Below, piece by piece: positions 57,521 through 64,000 of a stretch of 64,000 nt of DNA. A model generated the notes under the pieces. The model was given only the letters and a program-made list of their open reading frames with translations. It was not told where the DNA came from and ran no database searches. Within the stretch, counting starts at the first letter, position 1. Every line of letters begins with the position of its first letter. Position numbers and translations under genes: made by a program. The stretch comes from Alphaproteobacteria bacterium (GTDB taxonomy: Bacteria; Pseudomonadota; Alphaproteobacteria; UBA6615): positions 1 to 64,000 of the forward strand of contig PBWR01000006.1 in the NCBI GenBank assembly GCA_002727315.1. Direction: 5' to 3'.

Positions 57521-57610
57521 ATGTCACGGCAAACACGGATCAATATCGCAGCACTGCTCGTCGCCTTGCCTATCTTGATCGTAGGTCTGTCACTGATGCC
57601 GGGGTTCTAG
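57521..57610 (+). CDS. Small 29-aa single-helix membrane peptide
   Basis: ATG 57521 with GGAG upstream; the reading is MSRQTRINIAALLVALPILI then VGLSLMPGF and TAG. One basic N-terminus and one hydrophobic helix suggest a small inner-membrane peptide or leader. It is preceded by the CRP-like promoter and followed 55 bases later by a strong inverted repeat. No relative is recognised. It could be a genuine small regulator peptide or a chance ORF. Confidence 0.5.
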   Translation: MSRQTRINIAALLVALPILIVGLSLMPGF

Positions 57611-57664
57611 CGCCCAGACGGAGGACCAACCATTTCGCACTGACCCAACCTCCTCATGAACTTG

Positions 57665-57700
57665 CGGCCGGCTCGTACCAGCCGGCCGTCTGCTTTTCTA
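57665..57700. terminator. Strong hairpin, probable terminator
   Basis: CGGCCGGCT-CGTACC-AGCCGGCCG (57665-57688) is a perfect 9-bp inverted repeat with a 6-base loop; TCTGCTTTTCT follows. It would end the transcript of the 29-residue peptide gene on the plus strand, although the T-run is interrupted. Confidence 0.6.
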
Positions 57701-57715
57701 CATTCGGGCCAGAAA

Positions 57716-57797
57716 TCAGAACTCCCAGCGCCGGCTGATCCCGGCCGTGAACCGGTAATTGTTGTGGGTGTAGTTCGTGATCGCCGCGCCCGCCTCC
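57716..57797 (-). pseudogene. 3' remnant of an outer-membrane beta-barrel protein gene
   Basis: Frame ending TGA (57716-57718) reads EAGAAITNYTHNNYRFTAGI then SRRWEF-stop: an alternating amphipathic strand with terminal Phe, the BAM recognition signature of outer-membrane barrels. The frame closes only a few codons upstream, at a TGA, so at most about 27 codons of the gene remain. No intact barrel gene precedes it in either strand. It is a relic of a deleted porin, receptor or similar protein. Confidence 0.6.
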
Positions 57798-57875
57798 GTT
57801 CAAGTCAACGTCACAGCTGGCTCTGCCACAATCTCGGGTGGCAAAACAACACCCAAAAATCAGGACAGGGCGGCA

Positions 57876-58643
57876 CTATTCCCGCGCGGCGCGCAGCTCC
57901 TCCAGTATCCCCGCCGCCGCCGCTGTCATCATCCGCATATCGGAAGTCGGCGTCACCAGGTCGAAACCGTCGGCGATCATCTTGGCGGCATAGTCGGTAC
58001 GCGTGGCGTGGACCCCAGCGCGAATACCTGCGGCATGAGCCGCCTCGCGGATCTGCGCGATCAAATCGGCGACCGGACCGTCGAAATTGTCATGCTTGGG
58101 CGGATGACCATGGGCAAACGCCAGATCCGTCGGGCCGATATAGAGCGCGTCGAGACCCGGCGTCTCCGCAATCTCCTTCAGGTTGGCCACACCGTCCTTA
58201 GTCTCAATCATAGCAAAGGTGAGAATCTCTTCGTTGGCATGGTCCAGATAGTCCGCACCGCCATAGATCGTGCCGCGATAGGCGCCATTCGATCGTATTC
58301 CCGCCGGCGGATAACGGCATGCCGCGACGAACCGTTCAGAGTCTGCGCGATTGTTGACCATGGGACAGATGATCCCGTACGCCCCGGCATCCAATGCCCG
58401 CATCATGACAGACGGCTCATTCCAGGGAACGCGCATGATAGGCACGACACCGCCCGCCGACATGGCCTGCAGCATCGGTACCGCCGCAGCGATATCGATC
58501 GGGCTATGCTGAAGATCGAGGGTAACCGCATCCCAGCCCTGGTGAGACATGACCTCTGCAACATAGGGGCTGGGAACCGACAACCACCCATTGGCGGCCG
58601 CACCACCCCCAGCCCATATTTCTTTGAGTTTGTTCTTTCGCAC
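57876..58643 (-). CDS. HpcH/HpaI family aldolase
   Basis: 255 aa. Class II pyruvate aldolase of the 2-keto-3-deoxy-aldarate / 4-hydroxy-2-oxoheptanedioate type. Features are the helix-rich N-terminus, VTLDLQHSPIDIAAAV, PIMRVPWNEPSVMMRALDAGA, GIICPMVNNRADSERFV, ETKDGVANLKEIAETPGLDALYIGPTDLAFAHG, and a metal-binding Glu/Asp pair around MIETKD and GPTDLA. Cleaves a 2-oxo-acid to pyruvate plus an aldehyde; substrate unknown. It is the first clearly intact gene of the 57-61 kb region. Confidence 0.93.
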   Translation of the reverse strand: MRKNKLKEIWAGGGAAANGWLSVPSPYVAEVMSHQGWDAVTLDLQHSPIDIAAAVPMLQAMSAGGVVPIMRVPWNEPSVMMRALDAGAYGIICPMVNNRADSERFVAACRYPPAGIRSNGAYRGTIYGGADYLDHANEEILTFAMIETKDGVANLKEIAETPGLDALYIGPTDLAFAHGHPPKHDNFDGPVADLIAQIREAAHAAGIRAGVHATRTDYAAKMIADGFDLVTPTSDMRMMTAAAAGILEELRAARE

Positions 58644-59119
58644 GTGAGCCCCCGGCTATTGTCCCAAGCCCCTCAGTCTGGCACGCGGGTCGCCAGGGAG
58701 CCACAACGCAGCTGGGCCGATTGACACTCGAATGTCGCGCTGCGCAGCGCCGCCTGACACTCGGCCGTCAGGGGATCCCGCCAGATGGCACCCACCGCGA
58801 TCAGTTTGAAGACGATGGGGCAGATGCCGGTCAGCACGGACAGCAAAAGGGTTTCGATGCTCGACTGGTCATTGCCGCCGGCGGCCTTGTCGCCCGTTTG
58901 GGGTTATATCGTCATGCGTTCATCGCCCAATCGCTCGGACTGGTGATATGTGCTTGTTTGTCGCTACCTATCGAATTGGCACCCCTGGCCAGATTCCGGA
59001 TTTAATTCTTGGGGAAGCACGCGCCCGTAACGTAATTGTCAACGCACACACAGGGCGAAAACGCGCCGGTTTGCGTGATCGCCTGAAAGATCAAGCCAAA
59101 CAGGACTAACCCGAGCGCC
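58644..59119. other. 476-base gap with two short candidate relics
   Basis: Two weak minus-strand readings. From 58915 to 58673 the frame holds ETLLLSVLTGICPIVFKLIA and AECQAALRSATFECQSAQLR, with a membrane-like stretch and Cys residues, but ATG 58915 is followed at the fourth codon by TAA (58904-58906). From 59121 to 59002 a 39-residue reading MALGLVLFGLIFQAITQTGA ends GACFPKN; it is divergent from, and its start overlaps, the flavin monooxygenase ATG. Neither has a convincing ribosome site. I cannot identify a gene. Confidence 0.35.
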
Positions 59120-60592
59120 ATGAGCATATCAAACACCGTCGCAACCGATCTAACAGAACTCGAGGCCCGCGTCCGCCTCGAGCTGGAGCTGCTCAACCAC
59201 CCGAAGGGAAATTGGGTCCCGCCGCGCCAGCATACCTCCGGTGCGCCCGTCTACGACGTTCTTGTGGTCGGTGCCGGACAGGGCGGTCTGGGCACCTTGG
59301 CTGCCCTAGGTCGCGAGAACGTGACGAACATACTGGCAGTGGATCGTAATCCGGCCGGGCGCGAAGGCCCCTGGATGACCTTCGCGCGCATGCACCTCCT
59401 GCGCACCCACAAGGACATCACCGGACCCGCGCTGGGCATTCCCTCGCTCACGCCCCGCGCCTGGTATACTGCGAAGTACGGCGAGACGGCCTGGCACGCG
59501 CTCCTGCGGATCCCACGCACCGACTGGCAGGAGTATCTAGACTGGTACCGCCAGGTCCTCGATCTGCCGGTCTGGAATGACACGGAAGTCGGGCCGCTAT
59601 CAGCCGACATTGCGGATAATCCCGATAGCCTGATCAAGGTACCCCTCACCGCCACCCGCAACGGAGGTCATACGGAGACCGTCTACGCACGGGAGGTCGT
59701 GCTCGCAAACGGGCTCGAGGGCTGCGGCGTCTGGGATATCCCCGACATCATCACCGACAACCTGCCAGCAGACCGATACGCCCAGGCCAATACCGAGATC
59801 GACTTGAAAGTGCTGCACGGTAAGCGTGTAGCCGTAATCGGTGCAAACGCCGGCGGGTTCGACGCGGCCACGGCGGCGCTGGAAGCCGGCGCGGCGAGCG
59901 CCGAACTCCTTGTCCGGCGGGCCGAAATTCCAAAGATCAACGCGCACAAGCCGATCGACAGCGTCTCCTGGCTAAAACATTTCGGTGATCTCGACGACGA
60001 TACGCGCTGGCGTCTCATGGTCCACGTCATGCGCAACAACCAGCCGCCGCCGCAGGACACGTTCGACCGCGCATGGAGCCTGCGCGGGTTCACGATGCAC
60101 GAGGGTGCGGCGATGACCGCGGTGCACATGGACGGCGACTCGGTGATCATCGAGACAGCGTCCGGGACGACCCTGGAGATTGATTTCGTGATCGCTGCCA
60201 CGGGGTTCCGCCATGACTTCCATGCCCGCATCGAAACCTCGGCAATCGCAGACGACATCGCGCTTTGGCAGGACCGCTACACGCCGCCCGTGGGCGAGAA
60301 CTGGGCACCGATGGGGACATATCCCTATCTCGGCCCGTCGTTCGAGTTCACAGAGAAGACACCCGGCAACGCGCCCTGGCTGCACCATATCCACTGCTTC
60401 TCGCTTGGCACCAAGCCGAGCCTCGGCCTCACCGGCAGTTCAGCGACCTCGATGCGCTATGGCGTGCCAAGGCTGGTTGAGGCTCTCACCCGTCAGCTGT
60501 TTCTCGACGATACCGACCACCACGTGGAGGTCATGCTGGCACACGAAGAGGAGGACCTCGTGATCGATCGGTCAGCAGCGGCGGAAGACTAA
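59120..60592 (+). CDS. FAD/NAD(P)-dependent flavin monooxygenase-like protein
   Basis: 490 aa. Two Rossmann loops: an FAD-type site YDVLVVGAGQGGLGTLAALG near residue 45-64 and an NAD(P) site KRVAVIGANAGGFDAATAAL about residue 235-254. The middle has MHLLRTHKDITGPALGIPSLTPRAWYTAK and VIAATGFRHDF, matching the class B flavoprotein monooxygenase/Baeyer-Villiger-like group. The C-terminus has PSLGLTGSSATSMRYG. Substrate unknown. Its TAA (60590-60592) overlaps the end of the PA14 pseudogene on the other strand. Confidence 0.9.
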   Translation: MSISNTVATDLTELEARVRLELELLNHPKGNWVPPRQHTSGAPVYDVLVVGAGQGGLGTLAALGRENVTNILAVDRNPAGREGPWMTFARMHLLRTHKDITGPALGIPSLTPRAWYTAKYGETAWHALLRIPRTDWQEYLDWYRQVLDLPVWNDTEVGPLSADIADNPDSLIKVPLTATRNGGHTETVYAREVVLANGLEGCGVWDIPDIITDNLPADRYAQANTEIDLKVLHGKRVAVIGANAGGFDAATAALEAGAASAELLVRRAEIPKINAHKPIDSVSWLKHFGDLDDDTRWRLMVHVMRNNQPPPQDTFDRAWSLRGFTMHEGAAMTAVHMDGDSVIIETASGTTLEIDFVIAATGFRHDFHARIETSAIADDIALWQDRYTPPVGENWAPMGTYPYLGPSFEFTEKTPGNAPWLHHIHCFSLGTKPSLGLTGSSATSMRYGVPRLVEALTRQLFLDDTDHHVEVMLAHEEEDLVIDRSAAAED

Positions 60593-61194
60593 CGGCCGGA
60601 CATCCCCGGGACATGGGCGACGGTATCCTCGGGCGCGAAAACGAGTTGTCCGGTATCGCCCGGTTTCAGCCAGTAGAGTTCCAGCTTCGAGGTCACCCGT
60701 TTCTCGAAATAGAACAAGCGCAGCGGATACGAGCCGGGTATCGCAATCTCACCGGAACAGGGTCGGAAAACCGGTCGCTGTGGACTTCCGGGCCATAGAC
60801 GCCGCGTTCACCGCCGATATTCAGGTCCACACCGTCATTGGACCGCATGGCAATGGTGTAGTTCCCGGCCACGGAAAAATTCATATGCCATGAATATCCG
60901 CGCCGAACTCGTCTGCGCGTCCACTGGGCAGCACATCTCCATCACCAAAAAATAGTCGAGGATCAGAATCGGCTGGCCCTTCACACCGTCCTTGTACTTC
61001 GCCCAGTCGGGAATCTCGCGGGTGTGGTTGAAGACATTGAAGTAGTAGGTCACCGCCAGGCCAGGGGTGAGCTTGTCTGCCGTCGGCTCCGGAGATGCTG
61101 GTTTCAGGCCGGTGACCAGATCAGCGGCCTGGGCCGCAAGCGGAAACACCGCGACGGCCGAGGCCAGCAATATACGTCGAACCCAACGCGGCAT
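60589..61194 (-). pseudogene. PA14-domain exported protein gene with three frameshifts
   Basis: Starts MPRWVRRILLASAVAVFPLAAQA (signal peptide, ATG 61194). Reading frame 1 gives LTPGLAVTYYFNVFNHTREI ... ILILDY, then frame moves: GDGDVLPSGRADEFGADIHG (fs 1 at a T6 run near 60949), MNFSVAGNYTIAMRSNDGVD ... SDRFSDPVPV (fs 2 near 60885), EIAIPGSYPLRLFYFEKR then LELYWLKPG to TAG at 60589-60591 (fs 3 near 60745). Each shift looks like one missing base and total length is 202 codons. The PA14 (GLEYA-like) carbohydrate-binding fold is recognisable throughout. Confidence 0.75.
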
Positions 61195-61202
61195 CAGTGA
61201 CC

Positions 61203-61494
61203 TCAGTCGGAATTTCCAAAGGTCCAGATCCAGGGGGAATTTCGACGTTCGAGAACAAGCCGGCCTGGGTATAGGGGTCGGTATCGGCAAAGGCCTGAAC
61301 GTCTTCGACTAAATCTGCCTGAACGACAATCAGGGAGCCCGTCATGCGCAATCCGTCCCGCTAGTGGTCGATCCGGCGAGTGCCAGCTTCGCTTTCATGT
61401 CGTCGTTCTTGAGATATTCGAGATGTGCCTCTCGCGTCGCGTTTCTCGGCTCGACACGATCCTCGATGCTTGTGTTGACGAAGATGTAGTGCAA
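61203..61494 (-). pseudogene. YCII-family protein gene with two frameshifts
   Basis: TTG 61494 follows GGGGAGGAAGC, a good ribosome site. The reading HYIFVNTSIEDRVEPRNATR ... EAHLEYLKNDDMKAKLALAG continues in another frame with MTGSLIVVQADLVEDVQAFA then DTDPYTQAGLFSNVEIPP, and a third with WIWTFGNSD-stop. The second shift is at a C5 run. Together they match the YCII fold (MxxF...RxxHLxxL...GSLxIxxADS...DPYxxAGLFxxVExxPW). Both shifts equal one missing base. Repaired length is about 98 residues. It lies between the thiolase and the PA14 gene on the same strand. Confidence 0.75.
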
Positions 61495-61521
61495 GCTTCC
61501 TCCCCGTTTCGTCAAACCTTG

Positions 61522-62727
61522 TTATGCGCGCTCGAGAACCGTCGCGATCCCCTGCCCGACACCGATGCACATGGTGCACAGGGCGTACCGTGCGTCGCGT
61601 TCCTGCAATTCGTAGGCCGCGGTCGTCGCCAGGCGGGCACCGCTGGCGCCGAGTGGATGGCCCAGCGCAATCGCGCCACCGTTCGGATTGACGTGCTCGG
61701 CATCGTCCGCGACCCCGAGATCCCGGGTCACCGCCAGGGCCTGTGCGGCGAAGGCCTCGTTCAGCTCGATGACCTCGATATCGCTGATTTTCAGACCCAG
61801 CCGCTCAAGCAGCTTGTGGGTCGCCGGGGCCGGCCCGAAGCCCATGATGCGCGGCGACACGCCAGCGGTGGCCGTGCCCACGATGCGGGCGATCGGCGTC
61901 AGTCCGTGCTTCTCGATCGCGACTTCAGACGCCACGATCATGGCGCATGCGCCGTCATTCACACCCGAGGCATTGCCCGCCGTCACGCTGCCATCCTCGC
62001 GGAACGGCGTGGGCAGCTTGGCGAGTACATCCATCTCGGTGTCCGGGCGCGGGTGTTCATCGGTATCGACAATGACCGGATCACCGCGCCGCTGCGGGAC
62101 AGAGACGGGAACGATCTCCTTCGCAAGCCGACCGCTCTCCTGGGCTGCCTTGGCACGGGCCTGGGAGCGATAGGCGAAGGCATCCTGGTCGACGCGCGAG
62201 ACCTGGAATTCCTCGGCCACGTTTTCCGCCGTCTCAGGCATAGAATCCACGCCATACTCAGCCTTTATCTTCGGGTTGATGAACCGCCAGCCGATGGTCG
62301 TATCCTCGACCTGGCTGGACCGCGAGAACGCGCTCGTAGCCTTCGGCATGACAAATGGCGCACGCGACATGCCCTCCACGCCGCCGGCAACAATCAGGTC
62401 GGCCTCGCCGGTCCGGATCGCACGCGCCGCGGCCGTCAGAGCCTCGAGGCCCGATCCGCACAGGCGGTTGACGGTCGCCCCCGGGACGTCAGGTGAAAAT
62501 CCTGCAAGCAGCAGCGCCATCCGGGCCACGTTGCGGTTATCCTCACCCGCTTGGTTGACGTTGCCGTAATAGACCTCATCGACCTCGTTCCACGCCACCG
62601 ACGGATTGCGCTCCATCAGCGCCTTCATGGGGATCGCACCGAGATCGTCCGTCCGCACACTCGACAGGGACCCGCCGTAACGACCGAACGGTGTCCGGAC
62701 GGCATCGCAGATAAAGGCTTCGGGCAT
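61522..62727 (-). CDS. Thiolase, 3-oxoadipyl-CoA thiolase (PcaF)-like
   Basis: 401 aa. The catalytic residues are C90 (NRLCGSGLEAL), H357 (ALGHPLGASGAR) and C387 (CTMCIGVGQG). The insert region DTTIGWRFINPKIKAEYGVDSMPETAENVAEE is close to PcaF/PaaJ proteins, which cleave 3-oxoadipyl-CoA to acetyl-CoA and succinyl-CoA in aromatic catabolism. General acetoacetyl-CoA thiolase is the alternative. No pca or paa partner is adjacent. Upstream gene of the YCII-PA14 pseudogenes, 27 bases apart. Confidence 0.92.
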   Translation of the reverse strand: MPEAFICDAVRTPFGRYGGSLSSVRTDDLGAIPMKALMERNPSVAWNEVDEVYYGNVNQAGEDNRNVARMALLLAGFSPDVPGATVNRLCGSGLEALTAAARAIRTGEADLIVAGGVEGMSRAPFVMPKATSAFSRSSQVEDTTIGWRFINPKIKAEYGVDSMPETAENVAEEFQVSRVDQDAFAYRSQARAKAAQESGRLAKEIVPVSVPQRRGDPVIVDTDEHPRPDTEMDVLAKLPTPFREDGSVTAGNASGVNDGACAMIVASEVAIEKHGLTPIARIVGTATAGVSPRIMGFGPAPATHKLLERLGLKISDIEVIELNEAFAAQALAVTRDLGVADDAEHVNPNGGAIALGHPLGASGARLATTAAYELQERDARYALCTMCIGVGQGIATVLERA

Positions 62728-63194
62728 GTTTCTCTCCTATTCCAGTGTCCGGCGTTGCGCGAAGTCGACCGCGTCCGGCGGATGTTCTTGGTCATTGTTC
62801 CCCCAAAATTATCGCACAGCAGGCGTGCGGCATACAGATCAACGTGAACCGGGACCGACGCCGCCCCGGACGAGTCGAACATTTTCATATCGGGCATCTT
62901 TCGCCAGCGCAGCGCCGTCTTCCCAAGAGAATGTGACTGTCCGCTAGACACATCGGGAACCTATGTTTGCATTTCATGACGTCATTCGCTCGAACCTTGC
63001 AGGCAACATCAATATGAAAGCCCAGGAACTGGCGCGCCTGCCCGGACATATCGCCTATTGGTTCGCCTGACAAATTTTCCACTCGAACGCCGAAACCCGG
63101 TTCGAATAGCCCCGATTCCGTCCCCCAGCGAAATTGATGTAGAATTTCGCCAGGCAAGCACAAAAGCGCGTCACGCTATTCAATAAGGGGAACG
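62728..63194. other. 467-base gap, no clear gene; possible operator
   Basis: No reading frame on either strand carries recognisable domains or an initiation site I trust; the longest minus-strand readings overlap the thiolase. A 10-base palindrome ATGACGTCAT lies at 62976-62985 and may be a regulator site for the cupin gene downstream. Otherwise I see nothing defined here. Confidence 0.4.
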
Positions 63195-63800
63195 ATGATG
63201 AAGACCGTGAACTTCACGCCCGCGGAAATGGAACTCCGGGTCGCACGCTTCAAGGAGCTCAAGCCGCAGTCCAACAGCTACGACGCAAATGTGGGCATTC
63301 CCCAGGAAGCCTACGAGATGATGACGGCGCGCACGCTGTATTTGTTGATGTCACCGAAGAACCAGGGCGGACCGATGGCCCAACACCCGGCCGTCACCAC
63401 CGATGACAAGATGAGCGTGATCATCGCCGAATGCCCGCCGGGCGACGGCCCCCTGTTGCACGCCCATCAGTTCACCCGCGAGACCTTCTTCTGCCTCAAC
63501 GGCCGTTTCAAGATTCAGTGGGGCGACGAGGGCGAGAGCGAGACCTTCCTCGACCCCCTCGACATGATCGCGGTGCCGCCGGGCGTTGTCCGCCGGTTCG
63601 AAAATGTCAGCGACGAGACCGCCCGCCTGCTGGTCTGGATCAACGGCGATTCCGAGGAGGCCTTCAACGACATCGATCACCCGCAGATCGAGGCGGACCG
63701 GCTGGCCGACAAGTTCGGCGACGACATTCTCGACAAGATGCGCACGATCGGTGTCACCTTCGAGGCCGGCGTCGAGGACGGACGCGACGCGGCCGAATAG
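63195..63800 (+). CDS. Cupin-domain protein
   Basis: 201 aa from ATG 63195 (MMKTVNFTP; the next ATG is one codon on). Cupin motif 1: LLHAHQFTRETFFCLNGRFKIQW (HxH plus Glu), motif 2: DMIAVPPGVVRRFENVSD. Metal-binding expected. The N-terminal part is non-cupin. A C-terminal part (QIEADRLADKFGDDILDKMRTIG) is helical. Unknown substrate; distantly similar in layout to the cupin at 28943. Followed by a strong terminator. Confidence 0.85.
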   Translation: MMKTVNFTPAEMELRVARFKELKPQSNSYDANVGIPQEAYEMMTARTLYLLMSPKNQGGPMAQHPAVTTDDKMSVIIAECPPGDGPLLHAHQFTRETFFCLNGRFKIQWGDEGESETFLDPLDMIAVPPGVVRRFENVSDETARLLVWINGDSEEAFNDIDHPQIEADRLADKFGDDILDKMRTIGVTFEAGVEDGRDAAE

Positions 63801-63820
63801 CAAACACTCTCCAACCACTA

Positions 63821-63847
63821 AAAAAGGCGCCCGCGGGCGCCCTTTTT
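63821..63847. terminator. Bidirectional intrinsic terminator
   Basis: Palindrome GGCGCCCGCGGGCGCC (63826-63841) flanked by AAAAA on one side and TTTTT on the other. It can terminate both the cupin gene and the minus-strand gene ending at 63872. Confidence 0.88.
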
Positions 63848-63871
63848 CATTCACGGCCTGCGAACAAAGGC

Positions 63872-64000
63872 CTAGGTCGCGCCTTCCGCAGCATCCCGGG
63901 CCTCAACGGTCGTCTTCGACTTGCCATCCGGGTTTTCCGCCCAGAACGCCTCGTTACAGTCGAGCGTCGCATAGGGCATGATCATGCCCGGGTCGAAACC
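63872..64000 (-). CDS. C-terminal end of an unidentified protein
   Basis: 43 codons are open from the window edge to TAG at 63872-63874: GFDPGMIMPYATLDCNEAFW, then AENPDGKSKTTVEARDAAEG and AT. No family is recognised from this short piece. The frame is open and codon use agrees with the neighbours; the cupin terminator between them serves both. Confidence 0.55.
   Translation of the reverse strand, partial: GFDPGMIMPYATLDCNEAFWAENPDGKSKTTVEARDAAEGAT

Noticed and set aside
62885-63163. 92-aa minus-strand reading before the cupin gene
   Set aside because: No ribosome site, no domain, atypical codon use; treated as noncoding.

Overview
The window is GC-rich, gene-dense chromosomal DNA from an alphaproteobacterium, most likely a Rhodospirillales-type heterotroph. 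The evidence is gene content and order: 5-aminolevulinate synthase (Shemin pathway HemA), BolA / J-domain protein / CobS / CobT, accA-xerD-aroK-aroB, methylmalonyl-CoA mutase with MeaB, and xseB-ispA-dxs beside a histone-deacetylase-like gene. I saw no rRNA, tRNA, CRISPR array, prophage or complete insertion sequence.

Layout. 1-7.5 kb: the end of a luciferase-like monooxygenase, then accA, xerD, an exported protein and a 43-residue membrane protein on the minus strand, facing aroK-aroB and a CorC/CNNM-type protein. 7.6-12.7 kb: DUF2889, a ribbon-helix-helix protein, BolA, a J-domain protein and cobST. 12.7-23.5 kb (minus): tgt, rpmB, meaB, an AsnC-type regulator, a broken membrane gene, methylmalonyl-CoA mutase, a HAD hydrolase, a TipF-like EAL gene broken by two stops, an M20 amidohydrolase and a nitrilase. 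23.6-36.6 kb: manC, a class III aminotransferase, cupins, hemA with an overlapping PadR-like gene, an SDR with pdxH, a methyltransferase joined to a YihY stump, fabI-aroC, an AhpD-like protein and a DUF1007/NicO metal transport pair. 36.6-52 kb: rumA- and tlyA-type RNA methyltransferases and dxs-ispA-xseB-HDAC, split by a catabolic block (hyuAB, alpha/beta hydrolase, LysR, 3-hydroxyisobutyrate dehydrogenase-like, alpha-hydroxyacid oxidase-like, acyl-CoA dehydrogenase). 52-57 kb: an RND efflux pair whose adaptor carries four EF-hand loops. 57-64 kb: an eroded accessory region with a Crp-like gene lacking its effector domain, an outer-membrane-protein tail, an HpaI-type aldolase, a flavin monooxygenase, frameshifted PA14 and YCII genes, a PcaF-like thiolase and a cupin.

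Most notable: (1) the EF-hand/RND adaptor fusion, which suggests calcium-responsive efflux; (2) a tRNA-guanine transglycosylase whose specificity loop departs from the preQ1-type sequence and has a eukaryote-like glycine; (3) a TGTGA-N6-TCACT palindrome exactly placed for class II activation of a 29-residue peptide gene, next to a decayed Crp-family gene; (4) many broken or truncated genes, densest at 57-61.5 kb, in a window that is otherwise intact; (5) an alpha-hydroxyacid oxidase homologue that lacks a key substrate-binding arginine. The lesions could be real decay or, in part, assembly error. Reads would decide that.
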